64,000 nucleotides of DNA from Micropruina glycogenica (GCF_039524395.1 NZ_BAAAGO010000016.1), one strand, 5' to 3'. Shown: positions 48,650 through 57,318, numbered from the stretch's first letter. Notes: generated by a model from the letters alone, not told the origin. A program made the numbers and translations.

Positions 48650-49993
48650 TCAGAAGCCGACGTCCTCGAGCATGTCGGTGACCAGGGCAGCGATCGGCGA
48701 GCGCTCCGACCGGGTCAACGTGACGTGGGCGAACAGCGGGTGTCCCTTCAGCTTCTCGACCACCGCCACGACGCCGTCGTGCCGTCCGACCCGCAGGTTG
48801 TCGCGCTGGGCCACATCGTGGGTGAGCACCACCCGCGAGTTCTGGCCGATGCGCGACAGCACGGTGAGCAGCACGTTGCGCTCCAGCGACTGCGCCTCGT
48901 CGACGATCACGAACGCGTCGTGCAGGGATCGTCCGCGAATGTGGGTGAGCGGCAGCACCTCGAGCATGTCGCGGGCCAGCACCTCGTCGATCACGTTGCG
49001 GTTGGTCACCGAGCCGAGGGTGTCGAACACGGCCTGCGCCCAGGGCGACATCTTCTCGCCCTCGGTGCCGGGCAGGTAGCCGAGTTCTTGCCCGCCGACT
49101 GCGTACAGCGGACGGAAGACCAGCACCTTGGCGTGCTGCTGCCGCTCGAGCACCGACTCGAGCCCGGCGCACAAGGCCAGGGCTGACTTGCCGGTGCCGG
49201 CCTTGCCGCCCAAGGACACGATACCGACGGACGGGTCGAGCAGCAGGTCGAGGGCCACCCGCTGCTCGGCGGAGCGTCCGTGAATGCCGAAGCAGTCGCG
49301 CTCGCCGCGCACGAGCTTCACCGAACCGTCGGGCAACACCCGGCCGAGAGCGGACGAGCCGGACGCGTGAAGCACCACCCCGCTGTGACAGGGCAGGTCG
49401 ACGGCCTCGGGCACGATCGCGGTGCCGGCCGAGTACAGGGCGTCGATGCTGGCCTGGGTGACCTCGACCTCGGCCATGCCGGTCCAGCCGGTGTCGGCGG
49501 GCAGCTCGTGCAGGTACTCCTCGGCGGCCAAGCCGACGGCCGAGGCTTTGACCCGCAGGGGGACGTCCTTGCTGACCAGAACGACGTCGCGGCCCTCGTT
49601 GGAGTAGTTGAGCGCGACGGCCAGAATGCGCGAGTCGTTGTCGCCCAGCCGAAAGCCCAGCGGCAGCACGGTCTGGTCGGAGTGGTTCAGTTCGACGTGC
49701 AGGGTGCCGCCGGCCTCGTTGACGCGCAGGGGCAGGTCGAGTCGTCCGTTGGCGATGCGCAGTTCGTCGAGGTAGCGCAGGGCGGCGCGGGCGAAGTAGC
49801 CCAGTTCGGGGTGGTGGCGCTTGGCTTCGAGTTCGGTGACCACCACGATCGGCACGATCACCTCGTGCTCGGCGAAGTTGCGCAGGGCGTGCGGATCGCT
49901 GAGCAGCACCGAGGTGTCGATCACGTACGTGCGCACGGCGGTTGAGGCGTCCACGTGGGTGGTTCGACGAGTTGAACTGGTGGTTCCGGGCAC
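48650..49993 (-). CDS. PIN-PhoH family RNase/ATPase
   Basis: A 447-residue PhoH2-type protein. The N-terminal PIN domain starts TYVIDTSVLLSDPHALRNFA, with acidic residues in VVTELEAKRHH, DSRILAVALNY and VLVSKDVPLRVKA. The C-terminal PhoH ATPase has Walker A LGGKAGTGKSALALCAGLES and Walker B DAFVIVDEAQSLE. Family members unwind and degrade RNA. GTG 49993 is chosen: AGGAG lies 5 nt before it, while the in-frame GTG nine codons upstream (50020) has no such site. Single gene, divergent from the GH31 gene. Confidence 0.92.
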   Translation of the reverse strand: MPGTTSSTRRTTHVDASTAVRTYVIDTSVLLSDPHALRNFAEHEVIVPIVVVTELEAKRHHPELGYFARAALRYLDELRIANGRLDLPLRVNEAGGTLHVELNHSDQTVLPLGFRLGDNDSRILAVALNYSNEGRDVVLVSKDVPLRVKASAVGLAAEEYLHELPADTGWTGMAEVEVTQASIDALYSAGTAIVPEAVDLPCHSGVVLHASGSSALGRVLPDGSVKLVRGERDCFGIHGRSAEQRVALDLLLDPSVGIVSLGGKAGTGKSALALCAGLESVLERQQHAKVLVFRPLYAVGGQELGYLPGTEGEKMSPWAQAVFDTLGSVTNRNVIDEVLARDMLEVLPLTHIRGRSLHDAFVIVDEAQSLERNVLLTVLSRIGQNSRVVLTHDVAQRDNLRVGRHDGVVAVVEKLKGHPLFAHVTLTRSERSPIAALVTDMLEDVGF

Positions 49994-50238
49994 GTGCGCT
50001 CCTGTCTCGTTGGGCCGCACGCAGCACCCGCGCCGGCCGCCCTGCGATGGTCAGCCGGGAGGGGTTGGGCCGGGTGCCGACCCTCGGGTTCGACCGGTCA
50101 GGGTCAAACGCATTCGTTCCTCCTGGAGGCCGCCCGTCCAGCGGCCGTATTGGCACGCTAGTCGAGCCGGCGGGCAATCACGGGACGACGCGCACACCCG
50201 AACGGGCGTGTCATCAGATGTTCACGATTGCGTTCAGT
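49994..50238. other. Spacer between PIN-PhoH and GH31 genes, no gene seen
   Basis: About 340 nt separate the two divergent genes. The part up to 50238 shows no coding signal and no member of the dispersed palindrome families. A GGAGGCCGCCCGTCC stretch at about 50123 and an A/T-richer ACGATTGCGTTC near 50223 are visible. The last ~100 nt before the GH31 start hold the operator-like palindromes listed separately. Confidence 0.5.
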
Positions 50239-50277
50239 GGAACGGTTCCTTTGGTTCAGGGAACCGTTCCTTGAACC
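50239..50277. promoter_or_regulatory. Two operator-like palindromes upstream of the GH31 gene
   Basis: GGAACGGTTCC (50239-50249) and GGAACCGTTCC (50260-50270) are 11-bp palindromes centred 21 bp apart, two helical turns. The second is the core of a nearly perfect 25-bp palindrome, GGTTCAGGGAACCGTTCC-TTGAACC (50253-50277). The CG-centred form matches the style of LacI-family operators. A half site (GGGAACCGAT) follows at about 50280. They lie 58-96 nt before the start codon, where a repressor could block the promoter. Confidence 0.65.
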
Positions 50278-50334
50278 GAGGGAACCGATACGGCCGGTGC
50301 GACAACCAGACGGGCCCTGCCTAGACTGCCGCGC

Positions 50335-52707
50335 ATGACGTTGCCCGAACACCTGATCATGCCCACGACGCCCCAGGCCGACCCAGATTCACAGGTGCGG
50401 GGCGACCACTACCGCATCACGGTGCTGAGCCCCGCACTGTTTCGGCTCGAATACTCAGAGTCGGGTGAGTTCGAAGACCGGGCGACGCAGATGGTGGTCA
50501 ATCGTGCGTTCGACCCGGTGGACTTCACCGTGCACCGCACCGCGAAGGGCATCGAGATCGTCACCGATGGCGTGCACCTCAGCTACGACGAGGGCCCCTT
50601 CAGCGCCGGCGGCCTGTTCGCCCATCTCGCCGGCGGCACGGGCCACCGCCGCACCTGGCGCTACGGCGAGCGGCAGTCGCTGTGGATGGACGGCGACGCC
50701 AACCTGGGCGGCACCGCGCGCACCCTCGACGAGGTGGACGGCCGCACCGACCTCGACGACGGCGTGCTCAGCTTCAACGGCAGCGCCATGCTCGACGACA
50801 GCCACACCATGGCGCTGACCGCCGACGGCTGGATCGGCGCTCGCCTACCCGGCAACATCGACGTGTACCTGTTCGCCCACGGCGGCGACTACCAAGCCGC
50901 CCTTGACGACTTTCACCGGCTCACCGGCCCGCAGCCGCTGCTGCCGCGGTGGGCGTTCGGCAACTGGTGGAGCCGCTACCACCCCTACACCGCCGACGAG
51001 TACCGCGAACTGATGCAGCGCTTCGAGGCCGAACGGGTGCCGTTCAGCGTCGCCGTGATCGACATGGACTGGCACCTGGTCGACGTTCCGCCCCAGTACG
51101 GCACCGGGTGGACGGGCTACACCTGGAACCGCGAACTGTTCCCCGACCCCGAGGCCTTCCTCACCGCACTGCACGAGCACGGGCTCAAGGTCGCGCTGAA
51201 CGTGCACCCGGCCGACGGCGTCCGGGCCTTCGAAGAGGCCTACCCGCGCATCGCCGCCGCACTCGGCATCGACCCCGGAACCGAACAGCCGGTCGACTTC
51301 GACATCGCCGACCAGGCGTTTCTGCGGGCCTACTTCGAGCAGGTGCATCACCCGCTCGAAGACCAGGGCGTCGACTTCTGGTGGCTCGACTGGCAGCAGG
51401 GTACGCACACGTCGGTGGCCGGGCTCGACCCGCTGTGGCTGCTGAACCATTTTCATTTTCTCGACAGCGCGCGGCGCGGGCAGCGTCCGATCACCTTCTC
51501 GCGCTACGCCGGGCCCGGCTCGCACCGCTACCCGGTCGGGTTCTCGGGCGACACGGTCAACACCTGGGCCAGCCTGGACTTTCAGCCCGAGTTCACCGCG
51601 ACGGCGTCCAACATCGGCTTCGGCTGGTGGAGCCACGACATCGGCGGCCACATGTTCGGCCACCGCGATCACGAACTGGTCACCCGGTGGTTTCAGTTCG
51701 GCACGTTCGCCCCGATCAACCGGCTGCACTCGACGCTGAGCGCCTTTCAGGGCAAGGAGCCGTGGAACTTTCCGGAGCCCTACGCCTCGGTGATGGTCGA
51801 CTTTCTGCGGCTGCGGCACCGGCTGGTGCCCTACCTGTACACGATGAACGAGCGGGCCAATCGCGAGGCCAAGGCGCTGTGCCGGCCGCTGTACCACGAG
51901 AACCAGTCGGGTGACATCTTTCTGCCCAAGAACTTCGGGTCTCGCAACACCTACTTCTTCGGCACCGAGCTGCTGGTGCTGCCGATCACGTCACCGGCCG
52001 ATGCCGAGACGGGGCTGGGTGCGGTGTCGTCGTGGTTGCCCGAGGGCCGCTGGACGGACTTCTTCACCAACGTCACGTACGCGGGCGAACGCATGGTGCA
52101 GCTGCACCGGCCGATCGGGCAGTACCCGGTGTTGGCGCGGGCGGGGGCGATCGTGCCGCTCACCGGGCCGGACGAGCTGGGCGTGGGCAATCCGGCATCG
52201 TTCGAGGTGCACGTGTTCACCGGCGCCGACGGCGAGTTCACGCTGTACGAGGACGACGACGCCGCCGTGCCGCGGGTGGTGCGCACCCGGCTGGCCTGGA
52301 ACGACGACGAGGGCGAGTTCACCATCGGGGCCGCCGAGGGTGAACTCGACGTGGTGCCGTCGGCCCGTGAATGGACGGTGGTGCTGCACGGCATCGGGGC
52401 CGCCAACGTCGATCGAGACGACGTGCACGCCACCGACCAGGGGCTGCGCATCGAGGTGGGCGTGGTGCTGAGCGGCACCGGCGCAGTCGTCCGGCTCACC
52501 GACGTCGAAGCGCCGGCCCACCCCACGTTGCGCGAGCGGCTCTTCGAGGTGTTGCGCAGCGTGCAGGGCGACTACATGACCAAAGACCGGGCCTGGCAGG
52601 CGATCGATCAGGCCGGCGAGCCGGTGGACGCGCTGCGCCAGTTGGACGGCCTGGACCTGCCCGATGCGCTGCGGGCGGCTTTGTACGAACTGCTGCTCGC
52701 GAGCTAG
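50335..52707 (+). CDS. GH31 family alpha-glucosidase or alpha-xylosidase
   Basis: A 790-residue glycoside hydrolase family 31 enzyme. After an N-terminal beta-sandwich, the TIM barrel begins LLPRWAFGNWWSRYHPYTAD. The catalytic nucleophile Asp is in GVDFWWLDWQQG (about residue 352) and the acid/base Asp in GFSGDTVNTW (about residue 406). WWSHDIGGHMFG is a signature. The C-terminus has the DUF5110-type beta domains. No signal peptide, so it acts on imported oligosaccharides. Substrate is uncertain. ATG 50335; palindromic operators lie upstream, so regulation by sugar is likely. Confidence 0.92.
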   Translation: MTLPEHLIMPTTPQADPDSQVRGDHYRITVLSPALFRLEYSESGEFEDRATQMVVNRAFDPVDFTVHRTAKGIEIVTDGVHLSYDEGPFSAGGLFAHLAGGTGHRRTWRYGERQSLWMDGDANLGGTARTLDEVDGRTDLDDGVLSFNGSAMLDDSHTMALTADGWIGARLPGNIDVYLFAHGGDYQAALDDFHRLTGPQPLLPRWAFGNWWSRYHPYTADEYRELMQRFEAERVPFSVAVIDMDWHLVDVPPQYGTGWTGYTWNRELFPDPEAFLTALHEHGLKVALNVHPADGVRAFEEAYPRIAAALGIDPGTEQPVDFDIADQAFLRAYFEQVHHPLEDQGVDFWWLDWQQGTHTSVAGLDPLWLLNHFHFLDSARRGQRPITFSRYAGPGSHRYPVGFSGDTVNTWASLDFQPEFTATASNIGFGWWSHDIGGHMFGHRDHELVTRWFQFGTFAPINRLHSTLSAFQGKEPWNFPEPYASVMVDFLRLRHRLVPYLYTMNERANREAKALCRPLYHENQSGDIFLPKNFGSRNTYFFGTELLVLPITSPADAETGLGAVSSWLPEGRWTDFFTNVTYAGERMVQLHRPIGQYPVLARAGAIVPLTGPDELGVGNPASFEVHVFTGADGEFTLYEDDDAAVPRVVRTRLAWNDDEGEFTIGAAEGELDVVPSAREWTVVLHGIGAANVDRDDVHATDQGLRIEVGVVLSGTGAVVRLTDVEAPAHPTLRERLFEVLRSVQGDYMTKDRAWQAIDQAGEPVDALRQLDGLDLPDALRAALYELLLAS

Positions 52708-52772
52708 CGCGCCGGTCGCTGGGTGCGGATCCATCGAACCACCCAGGGAAGCGCTGGTCAACGCGCGATCGT

Positions 52773-52828
52773 CGGTTGAGCTTGTCGAAACCCCTAGCCG
52801 CAAGGGGTCTCGACCAGCGACAACCAGC
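52773..52828. repeat. GGTTGAGCTTGTCGAAACC hairpin after the GH31 gene
   Basis: GGTTGAGCTTGTCGAAACCC (52773-52792) faces an inverted GGTCTCGACCAGCGACAACC (about 52806-52826), with inner pairing ACCCCT/AGGGGT (52790-52795 and 52803-52808). It lies between the convergent ends of the GH31 gene and the next gene, where it could stop transcription both ways. Confidence 0.75.
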
Positions 52829-52855
52829 CTTTCATCGGCTGTCGGGTACTGGCGA

Positions 52856-53167
52856 TCAGAGCACGTGCACGTCGCTGATCTCGGCGGTACCGTCCACGGC
52901 GATCTCCACCTCGGCACTGAGGTCGCTCGGAGCCTCCTGTGTCGTCCACAGGGGCAGCACGACGTAGGCGGAACCGTCCGTTCGCTCGATGACATCGGCG
53001 CGTTCGTGTGCCCAGATGTCTTCCGGCTGCTCGATCAGCGTGGCTCCGTCGTCGCCGTACTGGTGCACCCAGGTCACCAGTTCGGGCCGGGCCCCGGCGA
53101 CAAGGTCGTCGAGCTCGTGCCTGATGGACGCTCGGTACCGCTCGGGGACGCCTGCCATGGCCGGCAT
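52856..53167 (-). CDS. Hypothetical protein, ~103 aa
   Basis: A small soluble protein with no family I can name. PERYRASIRHELDDLVAGAR, PELVTWVHQYGDDGATLIEQ and PEDIWAHERADVIERTDGSA are followed by a beta strand region VVLPLWTTQEAPSDLSAEVE. The pattern (helical start, WVH, beta end) looks like a compact single domain. ATG 53167 with GGTGG upstream is used; ATG 53158 three codons later is equally possible. The gene lies 122 nt before the end of uppS on the same strand. Confidence 0.65.
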   Translation of the reverse strand: MPAMAGVPERYRASIRHELDDLVAGARPELVTWVHQYGDDGATLIEQPEDIWAHERADVIERTDGSAYVVLPLWTTQEAPSDLSAEVEIAVDGTAEISDVHVL

Positions 53168-53288
53168 CGTGCCACCCGGGACCTGTGGGCGGAAAGGCGC
53201 GTGCGACGCTGCGTCTCGACCGCGCACGCTCGCCCGCCGCGATGTGCGCGCTCGACTGAACAGTTGCCGCGGTGCGGCTGTGCGCCCG

Positions 53289-54098
53289 CTATCGGCCGAA
53301 CCGACGCTCCCTCTGGGCGTACGAGCGCAGGGCGCGAATGAAGTCCACCTTGCGAAAGTCGGGCCACAACGCCTCGTGAAAGTAGAACTCGCTGTGCGCC
53401 GACTGCCAGATCAGAAAGCCCGACAGCCGCTGCTCGCCAGAGGTACGAATCACCAGGTCGGGGTCGGGCTGGCCCGCGGTGTACAGGTGTGAGGCGATCT
53501 GGTCGATCTCGATGGTCTTGGCCAGGTCGGCGAGGCTCGTGCCCTTGGCCGCCTCGGCAGCGAGCAGGGAGCGGAACGCGTCGCGCAACTCGTGCCGTCC
53601 GCCGTAACTGACCGCCACGTTGACGTGCATGCCCTCGCGGCCCTCGGTCGACGCCGACGCCTCGCGCAGCCGCGCCGCCATCGCGTCGGGCAGCAGGTCG
53701 AGGTCGCCGACGATCTGCACCCGCCATGGGCCGTCGGCGGCGAGTTCGACCACCAGGTCCTCGATCACCTGCAGCAGCGGGGCGAACTCACTGTCGTCGG
53801 AACGGTCGAGGTTCTCGGTCGACAGCACCCATACCGTGACAGTGGGAATGCCCACCTCTTCGCACCAGCCGACGAACTCTTTGAGCTTGTCAGCGCCTGC
53901 GTCGTAGCCGACCGCGACGGGTTCTGCCGGCGCGTTGCGGCGGGCCCAGCGCCGGTTGCCGTCAGCCATCACCGCGACGTGCTTGGGTAGTCGGTCGGGG
54001 GTCAGGTCGGCGAGCAGGCGTTGCTCGTAGGCGCGGTAGGCGAGCCCGGTCGGATCGAGCGCAGAGAGCACCCGGGCGACGCGAGTGACCCACTCCAT
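53289..54098 (-). CDS. cis-prenyltransferase (UppS family), Z-FPP synthase-like
   Basis: A 269-residue cis-isoprenyl diphosphate synthase. Substrate motif HVAVMADGNRRWARRNAPAE and the C-terminal DPDLVIRTSGEQRLSGFLIW, with SEFYFHEALWPDFRKVDFIR, are diagnostic. VSYGGRHELRDAFRSLL is also typical. By synteny with M. tuberculosis (Rv1086, next to hemolysin Rv1085c) it is more likely the short-chain (2Z,6E)-farnesyl diphosphate synthase than the decaprenyl enzyme. The ATG at 54098 (MEWVTRVARV) is preferred over the longer in-frame start. Confidence 0.9.
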   Translation of the reverse strand: MEWVTRVARVLSALDPTGLAYRAYEQRLLADLTPDRLPKHVAVMADGNRRWARRNAPAEPVAVGYDAGADKLKEFVGWCEEVGIPTVTVWVLSTENLDRSDDSEFAPLLQVIEDLVVELAADGPWRVQIVGDLDLLPDAMAARLREASASTEGREGMHVNVAVSYGGRHELRDAFRSLLAAEAAKGTSLADLAKTIEIDQIASHLYTAGQPDPDLVIRTSGEQRLSGFLIWQSAHSEFYFHEALWPDFRKVDFIRALRSYAQRERRFGR

Positions 54099-54126
54099 GC
54101 GCGCCACCCTACAGTCGTGGGCAGCG

Positions 54127-55065
54127 TCAGCGCGGCGCCAGATTGCGCAGCTGGTCACCGTTCAAGAGCCGGTGCAGGTTGTCGGTGATGAACTCCTTGG
54201 TGTGCAGCGGACGGCCGCCGGCGTTGTGCGGCGTGATGATCACGTGCGGCGCGGACCACAGCGGCGAGTCCGCCGGCAGCGGCTCGGCCTTGAACACGTC
54301 GAGCCCGGCGCCGCCGAGGCTGCCGTCGTGCAGCGCCGCGGCGAGCGCAGGTTCGTCGATGGCGTTGCCTCGGCCCACGTTGATCACCCACGCGTAGCTG
54401 GGCAGCAGGGCCAGCCGCCGGGCGTCTAACACGTTGTCGGTCTCGGGCGACTTGGGCAGCACGAGCACGAGTACATCGGTCTGCGGCAGCAGGTCGTCCA
54501 CCTCGGCGGTGGCGCGCACGGCGAACCCGCCTCGCTCGCCGGCGCTGCGCGCGACGCCGGTGACGGTGGCGCCCATGGCCGCGAACCGGGCGGCGATGGT
54601 CTGGCCGATGGAACCGAAGCCCCAAACGGTCACCTGGGCCCCGATCAGGCTGGTGAGGGTGACCCCGTCGAACAGCGGACGAAAGCCGGTCAGCTCGTCG
54701 GCCCAGCGCCGGTCAGCCTGTGCTTCCAGGCATTCGGGTAGCTGACGCAGGCCGGCCAGGGCAAGCGCGAGGGCGTGCTCGGCGACGGTTTCGTCGTGAA
54801 AGCCGCGTCCGGTGGTCACCTGCACGCTGGCCGGAAAGCCCGCGGCCAGCACGGGGTCGGGGCCGGCGGTCAGGGTCTGGATCCACCGCAGCCGCGGGGC
54901 GCCGAGCAGTTGGGTGATGATCGGCGAGGCGAAGCCCCAGACCACGGCGGCATCGGCGGCCAGGTGGGCGTCGGTCAGGTCGTCGTTCGGGTCGTAGGCA
55001 AGTACCTCGACGTCGTCGACGGGGTCGAGCACGAAGGGGGCGTCGGTGGGAACGATCAGCAGCAT
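54127..55065 (-). CDS. D-2-hydroxyacid dehydrogenase
   Basis: A 312-residue NAD-dependent D-isomer specific dehydrogenase. The Rossmann motif VWGFGSIGQTIAARFAAMGA, the catalytic Arg in INVGRGNAIDEPAL, Glu in a downstream KAEPLPADSPLW segment and His in VIITPHNAGGRPLHTK are visible. This is the phosphoglycerate-dehydrogenase-like branch without an ACT domain. It lies between uppS and the hemolysin III gene, on the same strand, as an insertion in the otherwise conserved block. Substrate unknown. Confidence 0.9.
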   Translation of the reverse strand: MLLIVPTDAPFVLDPVDDVEVLAYDPNDDLTDAHLAADAAVVWGFASPIITQLLGAPRLRWIQTLTAGPDPVLAAGFPASVQVTTGRGFHDETVAEHALALALAGLRQLPECLEAQADRRWADELTGFRPLFDGVTLTSLIGAQVTVWGFGSIGQTIAARFAAMGATVTGVARSAGERGGFAVRATAEVDDLLPQTDVLVLVLPKSPETDNVLDARRLALLPSYAWVINVGRGNAIDEPALAAALHDGSLGGAGLDVFKAEPLPADSPLWSAPHVIITPHNAGGRPLHTKEFITDNLHRLLNGDQLRNLAPR

Positions 55066-55087
55066 GCGTCCACCATGTCACGTCTGC

Positions 55088-55738
55088 TCAGCCGAGGGTG
55101 ACCATCGCGATCGCGATGAAGTGGCAGATGGCCGCCACGATGGTGCAGGCGTGGAAGATCTCGTGGTAGCCGAAGTAGCGCGGCGACGGATCGGGCCGTT
55201 TGAGTGCGTACACGACGGCCCCGATGGTGTAGATCAGGCCGCCGAGCGAGATCAGCACGAAGGCGGGCAGGCTGGCGTTGGCCCAGAACTCGCCCAGCCA
55301 GCCGAGCGCGGCCCAGCCCATCACCAGGTAGAGCAGCGTGTGCAGCCAGCGTGGCGAGGTGAGCCAGACCAGGTTGAAGAACACCCCGGCCAGGGCCGCC
55401 GACCAGATGATGATCAGCAGCATGGTGCGGCTCGGCGGGCTGAGCAGCATTAGCGCCAGCGGAGTGTACGAGGCGGCGATGAACACGAAGATATTGGCGT
55501 GGTCGAGCCGGCGCAGCATCACGCCGGTGCGCTCGCCCCAGGTGCCGCGGTGGTAGAGGGCGCTGACGCCGAACAGTTCGACGGCGGCGAGCAGCCAGAC
55601 GGCACCGCCGACGCGTCCGGGCAGGGTGGGTGCCAGCACCACCAGGGTGAGGCCGGCGAGAAGTGCGATAGGGGTCATCGCCAGGTGCAGCCAGCCCCGC
55701 ATCAGCGGTTTCGGAAGGGGACCCTGGCTGGTTTCCAT
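55088..55738 (-). CDS. Hemolysin III family (PAQR) membrane protein
   Basis: A 216-residue protein with seven hydrophobic helices. Family signatures ALYHRGTWGERTGVMLRRLD-H (metal-binding His) and FGYHEIFHACTIVAAICHFI are clear. PAQR/hemolysin III proteins are membrane hydrolases or receptors; true lysis is doubtful. The ATG at 55738 (METSQGPLPKPLMRG) is chosen: AGGACG lies just upstream. It matches Rv1085c in gene order. Two inverted repeats lie upstream. Confidence 0.88.
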   Translation of the reverse strand: METSQGPLPKPLMRGWLHLAMTPIALLAGLTLVVLAPTLPGRVGGAVWLLAAVELFGVSALYHRGTWGERTGVMLRRLDHANIFVFIAASYTPLALMLLSPPSRTMLLIIIWSAALAGVFFNLVWLTSPRWLHTLLYLVMGWAALGWLGEFWANASLPAFVLISLGGLIYTIGAVVYALKRPDPSPRYFGYHEIFHACTIVAAICHFIAIAMVTLG

Positions 55739-55764
55739 GGCACGTCCTAGCGTCGCGGTCACGC

Positions 55765-55813
55765 AACCTACGGTAGCGTAGGTTTCTGGAGGGATCAAAT
55801 CAACAAGTGTTGA
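55765..55813. promoter_or_regulatory. Two inverted repeats upstream of hemolysin III gene
   Basis: AACCTACG-GTAG-CGTAGGTT (55765-55784) is a perfect 8-bp inverted repeat, and TCAACA-AG-TGTTGA (55800-55813) a perfect 6-bp one. Their centres are 32 bp apart and lie 36-69 nt before the start. They look like operators for one or two TetR- or MarR-type regulators; none is encoded next door. Confidence 0.55.
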
Positions 55814-55972
55814 AATAACCGCGCGTCAGGCGATCTCGAGATCACGGCACGATCTCGCCTTGGGTGCTTACTCTCGTGCAGCAGGACGAAACCCTGCGAC
55901 CCAGCCGACATCGTGCAGCGATCGCGAGATCGCCAATCCTCGCGGTCACACCAGCTGGCAGCCCACTTGCAC

Positions 55973-56013
55973 GGTTGATCGATAAAGTGTAACGCTCACT
56001 TTATCGATCAACC
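55973..56013. promoter_or_regulatory. 17-bp inverted repeat upstream of the LacI gene
   Basis: A perfect 17-bp inverted repeat, with arms 55973-55989 (GGTTGATCGATAAAGTG) and 55997-56013, separated by 7 nt (TAACGCT). It ends 30 nt before the LacI-type start. It is strongly A/T-rich for this genome and is likely the autoregulatory operator. Further upstream GATCTCGAGATC (55832-55843) is a perfect 12-bp palindrome, and GGCGATCTCG (55829-55838) pairs with CGAGATCGCC (55925-55934). Confidence 0.7.
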
Positions 56014-56043
56014 ATATCGGCAGCACGCGGAGCGGAGTCAGCC

Positions 56044-57114
56044 ATGGGGCACCACGGGAGCAACCCGGTCACCATGAAGACCCTCGCCCAGAGCCTGGGC
56101 GTCTCGGTCACCACGGTGTCGAACGCGTACAGCAAGCCCGACCGGCTGTCGGACGAACTGCGCCAGCAGATCTTCGCCAAGGCCAAAGAGCTGGGTTACT
56201 GCGGCCCCAGTGCCGCGGGCCGCGCTCTTCGCTCGGGCAAGTCCGGCATCTGCGGGTTCGTTTTCGGATCTCACCTCTCGGCGGCGTTCTCCGACCCCTA
56301 CACGGTGATGTTCATGGCCGGCCTGGGCGAGGCACTCGAAGAGTACGAGGCCTCGGTGCTGCTGCTGCGCTCAGAGGGCGGCGACGACGAGTCCCTGCAA
56401 CGGGCCCCGGTCGACGCCGTGGTCAGCGGAGCGCAGATCGCCAATCACCCGGGTTTCGAGCGGCTGGCCGGCCGGGGGGTCCGCGTGGTCGGCACCACGC
56501 CGGGGTCCGAGGGTGACTGGGTGGGCATCGATGACCGGTTCGCCGGACGACTGATCGGCCAGCACCTGGCCCGACTCGGTCACCGGCGAGTCGCGGTGGT
56601 GGTGCCGTGGGGGTTGTCGTCCAGCGGGGAGCGCCTCGACGTCGAACTGGCCGCCGACGGGCAGTTGCCCCCCGAGTTCGGCCGCTACGACGGCGGCTTC
56701 ACCCAGAATCGGGTCGCGGGCCTGCGTGAGGCCATGCCTGAGGCGAGCATTCGCGTGCTCACCGCCGGCCACAACGTGCGCGAGTCCGGACGCACCGCCG
56801 GCGCCTACGTGCTCGACGTGCAAGACCGTCCCACCGCAATCGTCGCGCTGAGCGACGTGCTCGCCCTCGGCGTCTGGGACGCGGCGCAACAGCGCGGCCT
56901 CACCCCCGGCCACGAGGTGTCGATCGCCGGCTTCGACGACCTGCCCGACGCGGCCTTCGTGGGCCTCACGTCGGTGCACCAACCCATCGTCGAGAAGGGC
57001 CGCCTGGCCGGCCGGCTCGCGATGGACCCCGATTACCCCGAGCGGCAGATCCTGCTGCCGATCGAGCTGAAAGTGCGTTCGAGCACTGGGCCAGCACCGA
57101 TCACCACTCGCTGA
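56044..57114 (+). CDS. LacI family transcriptional regulator
   Basis: A 356-residue sugar-responsive repressor. The HTH and hinge are at residues ~11-60 (MKTLAQSLGVSVTTVSNAYS, then KPDRLSDELRQQIFAKAKEL); the periplasmic-binding-like core follows with GICGFVFGSHLS, VVGTTPGSEGDWVGIDDRFA and VALSDVLALGVWDAAQQRGL. The start at 56044 could be shortened to the ATG at 56074 (MKTLAQ). No sugar gene is adjacent; the target is unknown. A 17-bp inverted repeat upstream is the probable operator. Confidence 0.92.
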   Translation: MGHHGSNPVTMKTLAQSLGVSVTTVSNAYSKPDRLSDELRQQIFAKAKELGYCGPSAAGRALRSGKSGICGFVFGSHLSAAFSDPYTVMFMAGLGEALEEYEASVLLLRSEGGDDESLQRAPVDAVVSGAQIANHPGFERLAGRGVRVVGTTPGSEGDWVGIDDRFAGRLIGQHLARLGHRRVAVVVPWGLSSSGERLDVELAADGQLPPEFGRYDGGFTQNRVAGLREAMPEASIRVLTAGHNVRESGRTAGAYVLDVQDRPTAIVALSDVLALGVWDAAQQRGLTPGHEVSIAGFDDLPDAAFVGLTSVHQPIVEKGRLAGRLAMDPDYPERQILLPIELKVRSSTGPAPITTR

Positions 57115-57126
57115 AAGGAAAGCGAC

Positions 57127-57318
57127 ATGACCATGACCAATTCAGTCACCTTGATTCAGGCCGCCGAACTCGGCACCCATGACGTCCAGCCGGTACTCGA
57201 CCCTCGGTTCGTGCCGGCCGTCCACGCCACCGGTCGCCAGTTGAGCGCCCGTTGGCTGCGGGCCACCGCCCGCGGCAGCATGCGGCTGGCCAAGCGTCTC
57301 GACCCGAGCTACGCCTGA
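57127..57318 (+). CDS. Small hypothetical protein (63 aa) after the LacI gene
   Basis: Starts 12 nt after the LacI stop with a strong ribosome-binding site (GAAAGGAAAGCGAC before the ATG). The protein (MTMTNSVTLIQAAELGTHDV, then a basic C-terminus RWLRATARGSMRLAKRL) has no known family. Its GC pattern and codon use look coding, and the spacing suggests co-transcription with the regulator. The Arg/Lys-rich end could bind nucleic acid or membrane; this is speculative. Confidence 0.6.
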   Translation: MTMTNSVTLIQAAELGTHDVQPVLDPRFVPAVHATGRQLSARWLRATARGSMRLAKRLDPSYA

